57,557 bases of DNA from an uncultured Pelagibacteraceae bacterium (GCA_902603045.1 CACKTH010000002.1:1-57557); one strand, 5' to 3'. Positions 9,319 to 18,561 are shown, counted from the first letter of the stretch. A program made the numbers and translations. The notes: generated by a model from the letters alone, not told the origin.

Positions 9319-10312
9319 CTGGATCTATCTTTCCTGATTTAGCTAATTCTTCTAGAGATTTTTCCATAGTTATCATACCATCTCTAACTGCAGTTTGCAT
9401 GATACTTGGTATCTGGTGTATTTTTGCTTCTCTGATTAAATTTTGAATTGGTGCAGTACATTTCATAATTTCAAAAGCACCAACTCTTCCAGCGCCATCT
9501 CTTGTTTTTAGTAATCTTTGAGTAACAACCATTTTGAGTGATGTAGATATTTGTGCTCTAATTTGTTCTTGTTGTTCAGGAGGAAAAACATCTATGATAC
9601 GATTAATTGTACTTGGAGCACCACTTGTATGCAAAGTTCCAAAAACTAAGTGACCAGTCTCGGCAGCAGTTAAAGCAAGACTGATTGTCTCAAGATCCCT
9701 CATTTCTCCAACTAAAATAACATCAGGATCCTCTCTTAATGCAGCTTTTAGTGCTGCTGCAAAAGTTTCAGTTTGTTTTCCTACTTCTCTATGAGAAATT
9801 ATACTTTTATTATCTTGATGTATAAATTCAACTGGATCCTCTACAGTTATAATATTTGCTGTTCTAGTTTTGTTTATTTCATTTACAATCGCTGCAAGAG
9901 TTGTAGATTTACCAGATCCTGTTGGACCAGTAACTAACACTAACCCTTTATGAAAATCTACAATATCATAAAGTGCTTGTGGTAAACTAAATTGATCCAT
10001 ATCTGGAATTTTACTTTCAACTCTTCTACAAACACATGCAGGACCTTTTATTGTTTTGTAAAAATTTGCTCTAAATCTTAAACCACTTAAAGTCACAGAT
10101 GTATCAAGTTCGTGTGTTTTTTCAAATTTGTTTAATTCTTGTTCACTACAATTCATAGATAATAGATCTTTTAAATCTTGAGCTGTAACTATAACGTCAG
10201 GAACTTTTATTATTTCTCCAGTTTGTCTATAAGCTAAGGGAGAACCAGATCTTATGTGAAAATCTGATATTTTTTTGTTATCTTTTGCTAATTCTTCTAA
10301 TTTTTCAAACAT
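9296..10312 (-). CDS. pilT: Type IV pilus retraction ATPase PilT
   Basis: This 338-residue secretion ATPase has Walker A GPTGSGKST at residues 129-137, the Walker B/Glu box VGEMRDLET around residue 203, and the His box TGHLVFGTLHT. The C-terminal PilT landmark QNLIREAKIHQI is present, which separates it from PilB. It hydrolyses ATP at the inner membrane base of the pilus to depolymerise pilin and retract the fibre. It heads the minus-strand operon that continues into the minor pilins and pilY1, and is divergent from pilM-pilN across 122 bases. Length and motifs match ordinary PilT, so retractable pili are likely. Confidence 0.96.
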   Translation of the reverse strand: MFEKLEELAKDNKKISDFHIRSGSPLAYRQTGEIIKVPDVIVTAQDLKDLLSMNCSEQELNKFEKTHELDTSVTLSGLRFRANFYKTIKGPACVCRRVESKIPDMDQFSLPQALYDIVDFHKGLVLVTGPTGSGKSTTLAAIVNEINKTRTANIITVEDPVEFIHQDNKSIISHREVGKQTETFAAALKAALREDPDVILVGEMRDLETISLALTAAETGHLVFGTLHTSGAPSTINRIIDVFPPEQQEQIRAQISTSLKMVVTQRLLKTRDGAGRVGAFEIMKCTAPIQNLIREAKIHQIPSIMQTAVRDGMITMEKSLEELAKSGKIDPGAARSEN

Positions 10313-10434
10313 TCAATATAGATACTATAAAAATTACTTATTAAAGACTCTATTTTTTTAAAAATTAATAATGTATAACACTATTTTATTCTAGTAAAAG
10401 TTGAGTATATAGTTAAAATTTACATTATAAATTT
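10313..10434. promoter_or_regulatory. Divergent intergenic region, pilT / pilM-pilN
   Basis: These 122 bases separate the two oppositely oriented pilus operons and must hold both promoters if the operons are as drawn. They are very AT-rich. A TATAGT-like box on the minus strand (plus positions 10324-10329) lies 12 bases before the pilT start, and a TTGAGT hexamer (10401-10406) lies upstream of pilM, but neither has a convincing partner hexamer at standard spacing. I see no gene or tRNA here. Confidence 0.35.
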
Positions 10435-12153
10435 ATGAAAAATCCTTTTGCTAACTTAACCCTGTTCAAAAAAAAAAATAAAGATACAGAAGCATCCAGT
10501 GGACCTACTCCAAAGTCAGACAAGACCAAAAAAGATAACTTTTTTAGCAAGCTTTTAAAAAATAGGCTTGGAAAAGCTTCAGTTCAGGGAGAGGAAATTT
10601 TGGGAGTTGAATTAACAACACATGAGATAAGATTGGCTCAAGTTTCAAGCAACAAATCAAATCAATGGGTTTTAGATAAATTTTACGTTCACAAATTTGA
10701 AGGTATTGATGAAAATGGAACAGTATTAGAAAATCAAGATAAGATTGCAGACGAATTAAAATTAGCAATTCAAAAATCTAAAGTCTCTACTACTAATGCA
10801 GCTATAGCTATACCAGTAACTAGTGCAATTATAAGAGTAGTAACTGCACCTTTAATGACTGACGAAGAATTAAAAAAAGCTATAGACACAGATTCACTGT
10901 GGGAAAATCTTGTTCAGCTTACTGATAATTTAAACGATTATTCAATATTTCATCAGGTGATCAATAAAGATGAAAAGGGAAATACGATGGATATATTATT
11001 CGTTGCATCAAAATTATCTGATATTAATAGCTATACAGCAATTATTAAAAAATCTGGACTTAACGCAGTAATAATTGATGTTAAATGTTTTGCATTAAAA
11101 TCAGCAGTGGACCAAATAAACCAAATTGCAGGATCAATTGAGGACTCTAATTTAACAGCGGTATTAGAATTTGGTTTAGATGAAAATTATGTAATGATAC
11201 TTTATGATAATAATCCAATCATTACAGATATATTTATAAGATCTCAAGATCGTAAAACACTCCAGGAAAGTAATAATCAGGATGAGATGGATGCACTCGT
11301 TAGAAGATATATGACTCAAGTAAAGCAAGCAGTCCAAGATTTTGAGACAAAATATGAGAAAAGAATTAGGAACTTGAAAGTAACTTCCAATTTATCAAAT
11401 GTTGACGATTATTTAGCAAGCTTTAGAAAAAATATGGTCAATACGGGATACAATTTATTTGATCCTTTTGATGGAATTAAAATACCAGCACAGTTAGAGA
11501 ATGATGTAAAATTTAGTAATCCATCTTATTTTTCAACAGTAATGGGATTAGCATTCAGAAAGCTTGATGTATTTGGTTATTACAAATTTGTAACAGCAGT
11601 AAAAAATATTAACCTTTTGCCTAATAGAGATAACATGATTGCTCAAAAAAAGGCTAAAGCTTTTTCAAATTTTGCATTTAAAGGTGTAGTAGGTATTGTT
11701 GCTGTTATATATGTAATATTATTTGGATTTTCTTTTTGGCAAATTACAGATCTCAATAAAAAAATTCAGGGCTATGAGCAGATTGTTCAATCTCATCAGG
11801 AAAGAACAGAACTAAGAGATAAATTTTTGAAAGAAAAAAGAATGATGGATAAATCTCTTCAACTTAGTAATTCAATAAAGTCTAACAAAACTGTAAGTTT
11901 TAGAGTTCTTGCTCAGATAGCTTCAGCAGTGCCAAAAAGAGTAAAATTTAGTTCTATTGAATATAATGGTTCAGATTTAATAATGATTGAAGGGACCGCA
12001 TTTAGTGATCAGGATATTTTAAAATTAATTAGCAATTTAAACAACAAAAAATTAATAGCCCAAGCATCTTTGGCTAGCATGTCTCTTCCTGAACAACAGG
12101 ATAGTCAGACTAGAAAAGGTTTTGTTGTCGCTTGTGTTTTGGAGGCTGTTTAA
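10435..12153 (+). CDS. PilM-PilN fusion: actin-like ATPase joined to inner-membrane pilus assembly protein
   Basis: The 572-residue protein joins two normally separate components. After a basic, low-complexity lead (residues 1-55), residues about 56-385 form the actin-like PilM fold (ILGVELTTHEIRLAQVS, AIAIPVTSAIIR, AVLEFGLDENYVMILYD). Residues about 391-398 (NINLLPNR) are the PilN signature peptide, followed by a basic stretch, one membrane helix (about 411-432), a coiled coil and a PilN-like periplasmic domain. In characterised systems the cytoplasmic INLLPxR peptide of PilN docks in a groove of PilM; here the peptide follows PilM in the same chain. The gene opens the plus-strand operon and its stop overlaps the pilO start by one base. 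The frame is continuous, so a sequencing artefact is unlikely. Confidence 0.88.
   Translation: MKNPFANLTLFKKKNKDTEASSGPTPKSDKTKKDNFFSKLLKNRLGKASVQGEEILGVELTTHEIRLAQVSSNKSNQWVLDKFYVHKFEGIDENGTVLENQDKIADELKLAIQKSKVSTTNAAIAIPVTSAIIRVVTAPLMTDEELKKAIDTDSLWENLVQLTDNLNDYSIFHQVINKDEKGNTMDILFVASKLSDINSYTAIIKKSGLNAVIIDVKCFALKSAVDQINQIAGSIEDSNLTAVLEFGLDENYVMILYDNNPIITDIFIRSQDRKTLQESNNQDEMDALVRRYMTQVKQAVQDFETKYEKRIRNLKVTSNLSNVDDYLASFRKNMVNTGYNLFDPFDGIKIPAQLENDVKFSNPSYFSTVMGLAFRKLDVFGYYKFVTAVKNINLLPNRDNMIAQKKAKAFSNFAFKGVVGIVAVIYVILFGFSFWQITDLNKKIQGYEQIVQSHQERTELRDKFLKEKRMMDKSLQLSNSIKSNKTVSFRVLAQIASAVPKRVKFSSIEYNGSDLIMIEGTAFSDQDILKLISNLNNKKLIAQASLASMSLPEQQDSQTRKGFVVACVLEAV
12141..12145 (+). promoter_or_regulatory. 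Ribosome binding site of pilO
   Basis: GGAGG ends seven bases before the ATG at 12153. It is one of the few strong Shine-Dalgarno sequences in the window. It decides the pilO start in favour of this ATG over the in-frame TTG at 12132, which would place the site inside the gene. Confidence 0.75.
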
Positions 12154-12791
12154 TGGATTTGAAAAATATTACGATGACAGATCTAAAAGAAAAACTTGCA
12201 ACAGTTGATAAAAAAATTTTAATAAAATTTGGAGCAGGATTTGGCGCAATACTCATATTTCTAATCATTTATTATGCAATCTTAAATCCCATGGTCAAAG
12301 AACGAAAAGCAAAATTTAATGATAAAATTAAAAAACAAAATGAGATAGTTGAATTAGAAGATAACATAATTACTTTAAAGAAAACTATAGAAAAAAATAA
12401 ACCCCAATTTGAAAAAACTTCTACATTATTTCACACAAAAGCAGAGGTTGAAGGCCTTTACGAAAGTTTAAGTGAACACGCTGCAGTTAATGGTCTTGTA
12501 ATATCTAAGATTGAGAAAAAAGATCCTAAACCAGTATTAAAGCCTGGAGAAGCTCAGCAATCAGCACAGAATTTAGAACAAGAAGCAATTTCTTATTATC
12601 AAATTCCTGTAGATTATGAGATTAAAGGTAATTTTCTTGGATACATAAAGTTTAAAAGAGCAGTATCAAAACAACAAAAAATGTTAAATTTTGACAAAGA
12701 GACAATAAGTATAGTACAAAACGATTCAACTGGAGCGATTGTTGCGAGAGGAGAATTAACAATTGTAGGAATGCCTGATGAATTTTTTTAG
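12153..12791 (+). CDS. pilO: Type IV pilus inner-membrane alignment protein PilO
   Basis: About 212 residues: a short cytoplasmic N-terminus, one membrane helix (ILIKFGAGFGAILIFLIIYY), a coiled coil (residues about 50-90, rich in Glu/Lys heptads), and a C-terminal periplasmic domain ending in VARGELTIVGMPDEFF. This is the PilO layout. PilO pairs with PilN and binds PilP to connect the inner-membrane platform to the secretin. The ATG at 12153 overlaps the stop of the preceding gene (TAATG) and has a GGAGG ribosome binding site. Sequence conservation in the family is low, so the call rests on topology and on its exact place between PilN and PilP. Confidence 0.88.
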   Translation: MDLKNITMTDLKEKLATVDKKILIKFGAGFGAILIFLIIYYAILNPMVKERKAKFNDKIKKQNEIVELEDNIITLKKTIEKNKPQFEKTSTLFHTKAEVEGLYESLSEHAAVNGLVISKIEKKDPKPVLKPGEAQQSAQNLEQEAISYYQIPVDYEIKGNFLGYIKFKRAVSKQQKMLNFDKETISIVQNDSTGAIVARGELTIVGMPDEFF

Positions 12792-13245
12792 ATTTTTTAT
12801 AATCATAATATTTTTTTCTTATAGCGGGATAAGCTATTCAGATAATCATGATAAAAAACAAGAGGTTTTAGATCAAGTAAAAGATATAACTAAACAATTA
12901 GAAGAAACTAATCAATTAGATGAAGAAGAGGAAGTTCCGCTAAATGATCCTTTTGCAGGAAATGAAGGGACTAGTGGTTCAAATTCAAATATTCCAGAAG
13001 AAGAGAGAGATAATCTTTTTAGTTTGTACAATTTTAAATTAGCTGGTTTGATTTCAGGAAAAGACTATAGTTATATTTCATTAGTAAACTCAAGTGGTGA
13101 GGTGATGACACTTACGCTTGGACAATATTTAGGTAAAATACAACTGGTAGATTTAAGATTGAATGAAGCAATTTTTAAAAAGGAAGATGATACCTACATA
13201 ATTATAGATTTTAATAATTTAATAAGAGAGACAAATGAATATTAA
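12778..13245 (+). CDS. pilP: PilP-like periplasmic pilus assembly protein without a lipobox
   Basis: The 155-residue protein has an N-terminal signal sequence (MNFFRFFIIIIFFSYSGISYS), an acidic disordered linker (QLDEEEEVPLNDPFAG) and a small C-terminal beta domain (LFSLYNFKLAGLISG ... TLTLGQYLGKIQLVDLRLNEAIF) of the PilP/GspC-HR type. PilP usually is an inner-membrane lipoprotein; this one contains no cysteine at all and so cannot be lipidated. It may stay attached by an uncleaved signal anchor or be soluble. It overlaps pilO by 14 bases and pilQ by 11. Its role is to link the PilN/PilO complex to the secretin. Confidence 0.82.
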   Translation: MNFFRFFIIIIFFSYSGISYSDNHDKKQEVLDQVKDITKQLEETNQLDEEEEVPLNDPFAGNEGTSGSNSNIPEEERDNLFSLYNFKLAGLISGKDYSYISLVNSSGEVMTLTLGQYLGKIQLVDLRLNEAIFKKEDDTYIIIDFNNLIRETNEY

Positions 13246-14785
13246 GAAAATTTATACCTTAGCTTCATTAATTCTTATTGCTTTTATTTTGAATGGATGT
13301 GGACCAAATTCAAAATTCGGGAAAAAATATGATAAACCGTTTAAACATAATGTTCCTTTAATCAAAGATAAAGAAGTTGTAAATTCAGGTAAATCTGAGA
13401 TATCCAAAACCTTAGAGATGGGTCCTAAACCAGTAGAAGGCGACACTAAAAAATTAGGAAAAAGAAAAAAGATCTCGTCTGAAACACAAAAAAATTATTT
13501 AATAATTTCTGATGATTATCCTCAGCTTAAACAAAGAGTTACATTAAAATTTAAAAATTTAGATTACAAAGAGACTATGAAATTAATGGGAAAAATCGGA
13601 GAAATTAATATTTTAGTAGGTGATGAAGTTGCAGGGGCAATATCTGCAGAGCTTGTTGATGTACCATGGGATAAAGCATTTCAAGCATTATTAGATATGA
13701 AAAACTTTGCCTCTGATGTTGATACAGCAAGTAATTTGATAAGGGTTCATTCTCCTGAAACATTAACAAGTCAAGAACAATACAAATCTGAAAGAGCTGC
13801 AGCAGTTAAGAAGAAAGTTGAGTTAGAGGACAGTGTTGAACCAATATATTCAGAAATTTTTAGATTGTATTACATAACACCTTCTCAAGCTAAAAAAACA
13901 ATTGAAGAGTTATTTACTCAATCAACTGGAGGTAATGAAGTCAGTCCGGTTACAATAACAGAAGAAACAACTACAAGATCAATCATAGTTAGAGGTAAGG
14001 AAAAAGATCTTGATGTTGTCGACAAAGTTATAAGAGAAATTGATATTAGAACAAAGCAAGTTTTAATTGAAGCATTTATTGTTGAAGCAAATTCAGATTT
14101 TGAAAGAGCTTTGGGAACAAGACTTGGTGGTAAATATATGAGAGGTGGAAAAACTATTGGAGGTATGGGGGGAGGTTCAAGTGGTAATGATGAGGTATCC
14201 GAACCTGCTTTAGGTGATGCAAGTGACTCATTCGGAAACTTTCCAATTTCTGGACCAACAAGTGGTATTGGAATATTAAAAAGAACTGGATCTGCAATTT
14301 TAAAAGCAGAAATAACAGCATTAGAAAGTATGGGAATGGGTAAAACAATTTCAAATCCAAAAGTTTTTACTTTGGATAACCAGCTAGCCACAGTTACTCA
14401 AGGAGAAGAAATTCCCTATCAAACCCAAGCAGATGGTTCTGTTTCAACTTCTTTTAAAGAAGCTGCATTAAAATTAGAGGTAACTCCAAGTATTATTGGA
14501 GATGGTAATGTTTTACTTACTATTAAAGTAAACAATGACACCCCAAATAGATCTGCAAGTTCAGAGGAACCTCCGATCAATAAAATGGAGATTGTTACAA
14601 GATTATTAGTTGCAGATGGTGATATTGTTGTAATTGGTGGAATTAAGAAAAATATTTTAGCTAATAGTAAAGACCAATTGCCAGGAATAGGTAATGTTCC
14701 TGTTATAGGCAACCTCTTTAAGAATAATCAAAAATCTGATAATCTTGATGAATTATTAGTGTTTATAGCACCAAGAATTTTGTAA
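13235..14785 (+). CDS. pilQ: Type IV pilus secretin PilQ (predicted lipoprotein)
   Basis: A 516-residue secretin. Residues 1-22 form a lipoprotein signal with lipobox LNGC (Cys22), then an STN/N0-like domain (about 85-170), an N1/NolW-type domain (SEIFRLYYITPSQAKKTIEEL through VDKVIREIDIRTKQVLIEA) and the C-terminal secretin barrel. The barrel has a Gly-rich gate region (GGMGGGSSGNDE) and the secretin signature ending (VVIGGI ... LPGIGNVPVIGNLF ... DELLVFIAPRIL). It forms the outer-membrane pore through which the pilus passes. It is short for PilQ and lacks AMIN domains. Lipid attachment on the secretin itself is unusual and may replace a separate pilotin. Confidence 0.92.
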   Translation: MNIKKIYTLASLILIAFILNGCGPNSKFGKKYDKPFKHNVPLIKDKEVVNSGKSEISKTLEMGPKPVEGDTKKLGKRKKISSETQKNYLIISDDYPQLKQRVTLKFKNLDYKETMKLMGKIGEINILVGDEVAGAISAELVDVPWDKAFQALLDMKNFASDVDTASNLIRVHSPETLTSQEQYKSERAAAVKKKVELEDSVEPIYSEIFRLYYITPSQAKKTIEELFTQSTGGNEVSPVTITEETTTRSIIVRGKEKDLDVVDKVIREIDIRTKQVLIEAFIVEANSDFERALGTRLGGKYMRGGKTIGGMGGGSSGNDEVSEPALGDASDSFGNFPISGPTSGIGILKRTGSAILKAEITALESMGMGKTISNPKVFTLDNQLATVTQGEEIPYQTQADGSVSTSFKEAALKLEVTPSIIGDGNVLLTIKVNNDTPNRSASSEEPPINKMEIVTRLLVADGDIVVIGGIKKNILANSKDQLPGIGNVPVIGNLFKNNQKSDNLDELLVFIAPRIL

Positions 14786-16533
14786 TGATAAATATTAGCA
14801 GAGAGTCAGAAATCAATTTGATTAATATACTTATTGATCAAGATATAATATCAGGGAAAGACCTTGCTGAAATTAAAAAAGTTTCAAGTGATGGAAATAA
14901 ATCTCAATTAGATGCAGTTTTTGAATTAAATCTAACGGATGAGCAAAGCATTTTAGATCTTTTAGTCCAAGATCAATCCTTAGATGTCGTAGATTTAAAA
15001 TCTATTACTATCACAGAGGAATTAAAAGCAGTTCTACCTTCAAACTATATAAATATGAATTTTATAGCTCCTTTCAAAATTGATGGAAAAGTTTTACACA
15101 TTGCAATTTCTGATATTTCAAAATTAAGCTTAATGAGAAATCTACGAACCATAACAAAAATGGATATTGAATTACACGCAGCAAAGGTAACTGATATTTC
15201 ACATTTTGTTGATCAATTGTTAGCTGGTGGAGAAAATACAATTTCAGATATCAGGCAAACTAATGCTGAAAAAACTAAAACATTTGATTACGATGTTGAT
15301 GAACAAGCTGAAGTTTTAGAAAAACAGCCAGAAGAGGATATTGAGGCAATAGAGAACGAGTCTGAGGTTATCAAATTTAGTACTGCAGTTGTTGCGGAAG
15401 CTATAAAGTCAGGTGTATCTGACATACATATTGAACCTTATAGATTTACTTCTAGGGTGAGATATAGGCTTGATGGAATTTTACAAGAACAAGAACATTT
15501 TAAAAAATTCTTACATTCAAATTATGGTGCAGTCGTAACTAGATTTAAAATTATGGGAAAATTAGATATTGCAGAGAGACGACTTCCTCAAGATGGAGCG
15601 ATACCTTTCAAAATTGATGGAAAAGTTGTAGATCTTCGACTTTCAATATTGCCAACCGCGACTAATGAAAGAATAGTAATGAGGGTTTTAAATAAAGATG
15701 CTGGAGATATTAGTTTAGAGCAATTAAATTTTGAAGAGACCGACTTAAAAAATTTAAGAAAAGCAATTCATGGCACTCAAGGTTTAGTTTTAGTTACTGG
15801 ACCAACAGGATCAGGTAAAACGACAACTCTTTATAGTATTCTAAAAGAAGTCTCTAAACCTCATTTAAATATTTTAACAGCTGAGGACCCTGTAGAATAT
15901 GAACTCGACGGAGTAGGTCAAGTTCAGATAAAAGATGATATTGGGTTTAATTTTTCAACTGCTTTGAGATCGTTTTTAAGACAAGATCCAGAGATAATTT
16001 TAGTTGGAGAGATGAGAGATAAAGAAACTGTAGACATTGGTTTAAAAGCAGCACTTACAGGTCACTTAGTTTTTAGTACACTCCACACTAATGACGCTCC
16101 AAGTACTATTACAAGATTGCAGAATATGGGCACTCCTGATTATTTAATAAGTGCAGCAGTAAGTTTAGTTTTAGCACAAAGACTAGCAAGAAAGACATGC
16201 CCAGAGTGCAGAGTTCCAGATGATGATATTACGCCTAAAGCATTAGCAGATTTTGGATTTACTGTGGAGCAAGCTTCAAGAGCAAAGGTTCAAAAAGGCA
16301 AAGGATGTCCAAAGTGTAAAGATACAGGATATAAAGGAAGAATGGGAATTTACGAAATATTAAACGTTACTAAACCAATTAAAGAGGCAATTTTAAGAAA
16401 AGCAACAACTCCTGAGCTAAAAGAAATAGCAGGCAATGAGGGGTTTAGAACCATGCAAGATATGGGCAGAGAATTAATTCTCACTGGAGATTTGAACTTT
16501 AGAGAATTCGACAGAGTTTTATCAGGAGAGTAA
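14785..16533 (+). CDS. pilB: Type IV pilus extension ATPase PilB
   Basis: A 582-residue extension ATPase: an N-terminal MshEN/GspE-N-type domain (about 1-150), then the ATPase core with Walker A GPTGSGKTTTL (about residue 337), Asp box AEDPVEYEL, Walker B VGEMRDKET and His box TGHLVFSTLHTND. A four-cysteine zinc module (CPEC ... CPKC) follows, as in GspE/PilB. It powers pilin addition at the inner-membrane platform formed with PilC. The start overlaps the pilQ stop (TAATG) and pilC begins one base after its stop, so the genes are co-transcribed. Length and motifs are standard. Confidence 0.95.
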   Translation: MINISRESEINLINILIDQDIISGKDLAEIKKVSSDGNKSQLDAVFELNLTDEQSILDLLVQDQSLDVVDLKSITITEELKAVLPSNYINMNFIAPFKIDGKVLHIAISDISKLSLMRNLRTITKMDIELHAAKVTDISHFVDQLLAGGENTISDIRQTNAEKTKTFDYDVDEQAEVLEKQPEEDIEAIENESEVIKFSTAVVAEAIKSGVSDIHIEPYRFTSRVRYRLDGILQEQEHFKKFLHSNYGAVVTRFKIMGKLDIAERRLPQDGAIPFKIDGKVVDLRLSILPTATNERIVMRVLNKDAGDISLEQLNFEETDLKNLRKAIHGTQGLVLVTGPTGSGKTTTLYSILKEVSKPHLNILTAEDPVEYELDGVGQVQIKDDIGFNFSTALRSFLRQDPEIILVGEMRDKETVDIGLKAALTGHLVFSTLHTNDAPSTITRLQNMGTPDYLISAAVSLVLAQRLARKTCPECRVPDDDITPKALADFGFTVEQASRAKVQKGKGCPKCKDTGYKGRMGIYEILNVTKPIKEAILRKATTPELKEIAGNEGFRTMQDMGRELILTGDLNFREFDRVLSGE

Positions 16534-16534
16534 T

Positions 16535-17776
16535 ATGTCATCTGAAACATATACTTATAAAGGAATATCAGGCGGTAAATACATTGAGGGTGAAATAGAA
16601 GCACTTAATCAAGAGGAAGCATCTTTTAAATTAAAAGAGCAAAAAATAATAATAACTAATTTAATCAAGACAAAAAAAAAGAAATTAGCTAAAGAAAAAG
16701 GGAAAAAGAAGGGTTTTTCTTTTGGAAAAAAGAAAGTAACTCCACAAGATGTAACGCTATTTTCTAAGCAATTTGCAACTATGGTAAAGGCTGGCTTGCC
16801 TATTTTAAATGTCTTAACAATGTTGAGAGATCAAATAGAGCATCCAACAATGAAGGAAATTATCGAAGAAATTAGAAAAAGTTTAGAAGGTGGAATTACA
16901 TTATCTAAATGTTTTGAAAAATACCCAAAGATATTTGACAACATATATATAAATTTAATTAAAGCTGGCGAAGCCAGTGGTAAGCTTGATGTTTTTTTGA
17001 TGAAGCTGGTGGAGTCACTTGAAAAAAGGGAAAAAGTTAAGAAGAAAATTAAAAGTGCTCTTACTTATCCTGTTGTGATGTTTACTGTTGCAATTACTGT
17101 TATGGTATTTATGTTAATCAAAGTTGTACCTGTTTTTGCTGAAATGTATGATGGTATGGGAGTAGCTTTACCAACGCCTACAGCAGTTATTATGACAGCA
17201 AGTAATTTTATGAGAGGAGCCGGAGGTATGACACTTGGCTTAATATTGTTGGTGAGTTTTATAATATTTAAGTATACAACAACTAAAATTCCAAAGGTTA
17301 GATACGCTTGGCATCAAAGAGTGTTAAAGATGCCAGTGTTTGGTGATATGATTTTAAAATCATTAATTGCCAGAATTGCTTTAATTATGGGTAATTTAAG
17401 TTCAGCAGGTGTGAACTTATTAGAGAGTATTGAAATTGCAAAGCAAGTTAGTAACAATGATGTTGTTACTCAGGCGTTAGAAAATGTAAAAAAAGGAGTA
17501 TTCTCCGGAGATACACTAACTAAACTATTTTTAAAAGAGCCTGTATTTCCTCCAACATTTAGCCAGCTGATTTCAGTTGGTGAACAAACGGGAAATTTAG
17601 ATGAAATGTTTAATTCAGTATCTTCGTATTATGAGGAAGAGTTTGATACTTCAGTAGATAACATGTCAAGTTTGATAGAGCCTATTATGATTGTATTCAT
17701 GGGAACAATGATAGGTGGTCTGATGATTGCAATGTATTCTCCAATCTTTAATGTTGGTGCAATTATGGGTGGCTAA
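16535..17776 (+). CDS. pilC: Type IV pilus inner-membrane platform protein PilC
   Basis: The 413-residue protein has two repeated T2SSF domains (first around LFSKQFATMVKAGLPILNVL, second around RIALIMGNLSSAGVNLLESI). It has three hydrophobic helices (PVVMFTVAITVMVFMLIKVV, LGLILLVSFIIF, and PIMIVFMGTMIGGLMIAMY at the end). The N-terminus carries the small T2SS-associated segment (YTYKGISGGKYIEGEIEA) and a very Lys-rich linker. PilC is the platform on which PilB and PilT act. It is the last gene of the plus-strand motor operon; its stop overlaps the convergent rsbW-like gene by four bases. Confidence 0.95.
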   Translation: MSSETYTYKGISGGKYIEGEIEALNQEEASFKLKEQKIIITNLIKTKKKKLAKEKGKKKGFSFGKKKVTPQDVTLFSKQFATMVKAGLPILNVLTMLRDQIEHPTMKEIIEEIRKSLEGGITLSKCFEKYPKIFDNIYINLIKAGEASGKLDVFLMKLVESLEKREKVKKKIKSALTYPVVMFTVAITVMVFMLIKVVPVFAEMYDGMGVALPTPTAVIMTASNFMRGAGGMTLGLILLVSFIIFKYTTTKIPKVRYAWHQRVLKMPVFGDMILKSLIARIALIMGNLSSAGVNLLESIEIAKQVSNNDVVTQALENVKKGVFSGDTLTKLFLKEPVFPPTFSQLISVGEQTGNLDEMFNSVSSYYEEEFDTSVDNMSSLIEPIMIVFMGTMIGGLMIAMYSPIFNVGAIMGG

Positions 17777-18201
17777 TAATTGATTTTTTTTGTCAATATC
17801 AAATGATTTATCCAAGGCTTTTCACCTTCTTTAAATACAACAGCATCCATAATTTGTTGAATAAAAAAAGTTCCTAGTCCACCAGGTTTTACGTCGTCAA
17901 TTTTTCTATGCCTAACATTCTTATTATCGACTGGTCTTCCTTTATCAAAGAAACCTATTTCTAATTTTCCGTTTTGTAGGGATATTTTAATCTCCATTTT
18001 ATCATCAGTTTCTTGATTTTGGTAAGCATGTTTAACAATATTTTGTGCCGCTTCAGCTATTGCTAGTACTAGCTCATCTTTTAAATCTTGTTCAATATTT
18101 ACTTTTTCAAATACTTCTCGAGAAAAACTTCTCACATCTTTTAAACTAGATGAACTAACCGCAAAGTCTCTTTGTTCTGAAATAAGAGCAAGATTACTCA
18201 T
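17773..18201 (-). CDS. RsbW-like anti-sigma factor / serine-protein kinase (HATPase)
   Basis: A 142-residue single-domain GHKL ATPase. The N box (E50 and N54 in AIAEAAQNIVKHAY), a G1 box (D86-K-G-R in FFDKGRPVD) and a G2 box (GGLGTFFIQQIMD) are all readable. Stand-alone proteins of this type bind a sigma factor or other partner and phosphorylate a serine on an RsbV-type STAS protein. It lies three bases downstream of exactly such a gene, so the pair is surely co-expressed. No sigma factor gene is in the window, so what it holds inactive is unknown. It is convergent with pilC. Confidence 0.86.
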   Translation of the reverse strand: MSNLALISEQRDFAVSSSSLKDVRSFSREVFEKVNIEQDLKDELVLAIAEAAQNIVKHAYQNQETDDKMEIKISLQNGKLEIGFFDKGRPVDNKNVRHRKIDDVKPGGLGTFFIQQIMDAVVFKEGEKPWINHLILTKKINY

Positions 18202-18204
18202 TAA

Positions 18205-18504
18205 TCAACCTAAATTTAATATTTGTTCAAGTTTTGCCATCATAATTACTTTTAGAACAGACTTACTTATGTCTTTTAATATTACTTTAGTTCCGAGCTC
18301 AGTAGCTTTTTGATGACTTTCAATAAGTACAGATATACCGGATGAGTCCATATATTGAACTTCTTTAAGATTTAAATGAACTTCTTTTTTTGCTTCAATC
18401 AAAGGCATAATTATTTCTTTAGCCTTTTCAGTAACATCCATATCTATTTCACCATCAAGATGAACAGTAGATATATTGCCTTCTTCAGATACTTTATATG
18501 ACAT
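18205..18504 (-). CDS. RsbV-like anti-anti-sigma factor (STAS domain)
   Basis: A 99-residue STAS protein with the anti-sigma-antagonist signature VQYMDSSGISVLIESH; the phospho-accepting serine would be S54 or S55. In partner switching the unphosphorylated form captures the RsbW kinase, and a PP2C phosphatase such as RsbU restores that form. Here the kinase gene is immediately downstream and a PP2C domain is encoded 2.9 kb away, fused to an ammonium transporter (19905-22055). It is divergent from the major pilin gene, sharing an upstream region of about 138 bases that contains two palindromes. Confidence 0.88.
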   Translation of the reverse strand: MSYKVSEEGNISTVHLDGEIDMDVTEKAKEIIMPLIEAKKEVHLNLKEVQYMDSSGISVLIESHQKATELGTKVILKDISKSVLKVIMMAKLEQILNLG

Positions 18505-18561
18505 TAATATTAATATTTATTAAATTTATAGTCTAAATCAACAAAAATAGCCCATTTTGAT

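Noticed and set aside
13918..14712. Several antisense open frames across pilQ
   Set aside because: They mirror the secretin coding frame (Pro/Ile/Leu-rich) and show no family signature; pilQ itself is certain.
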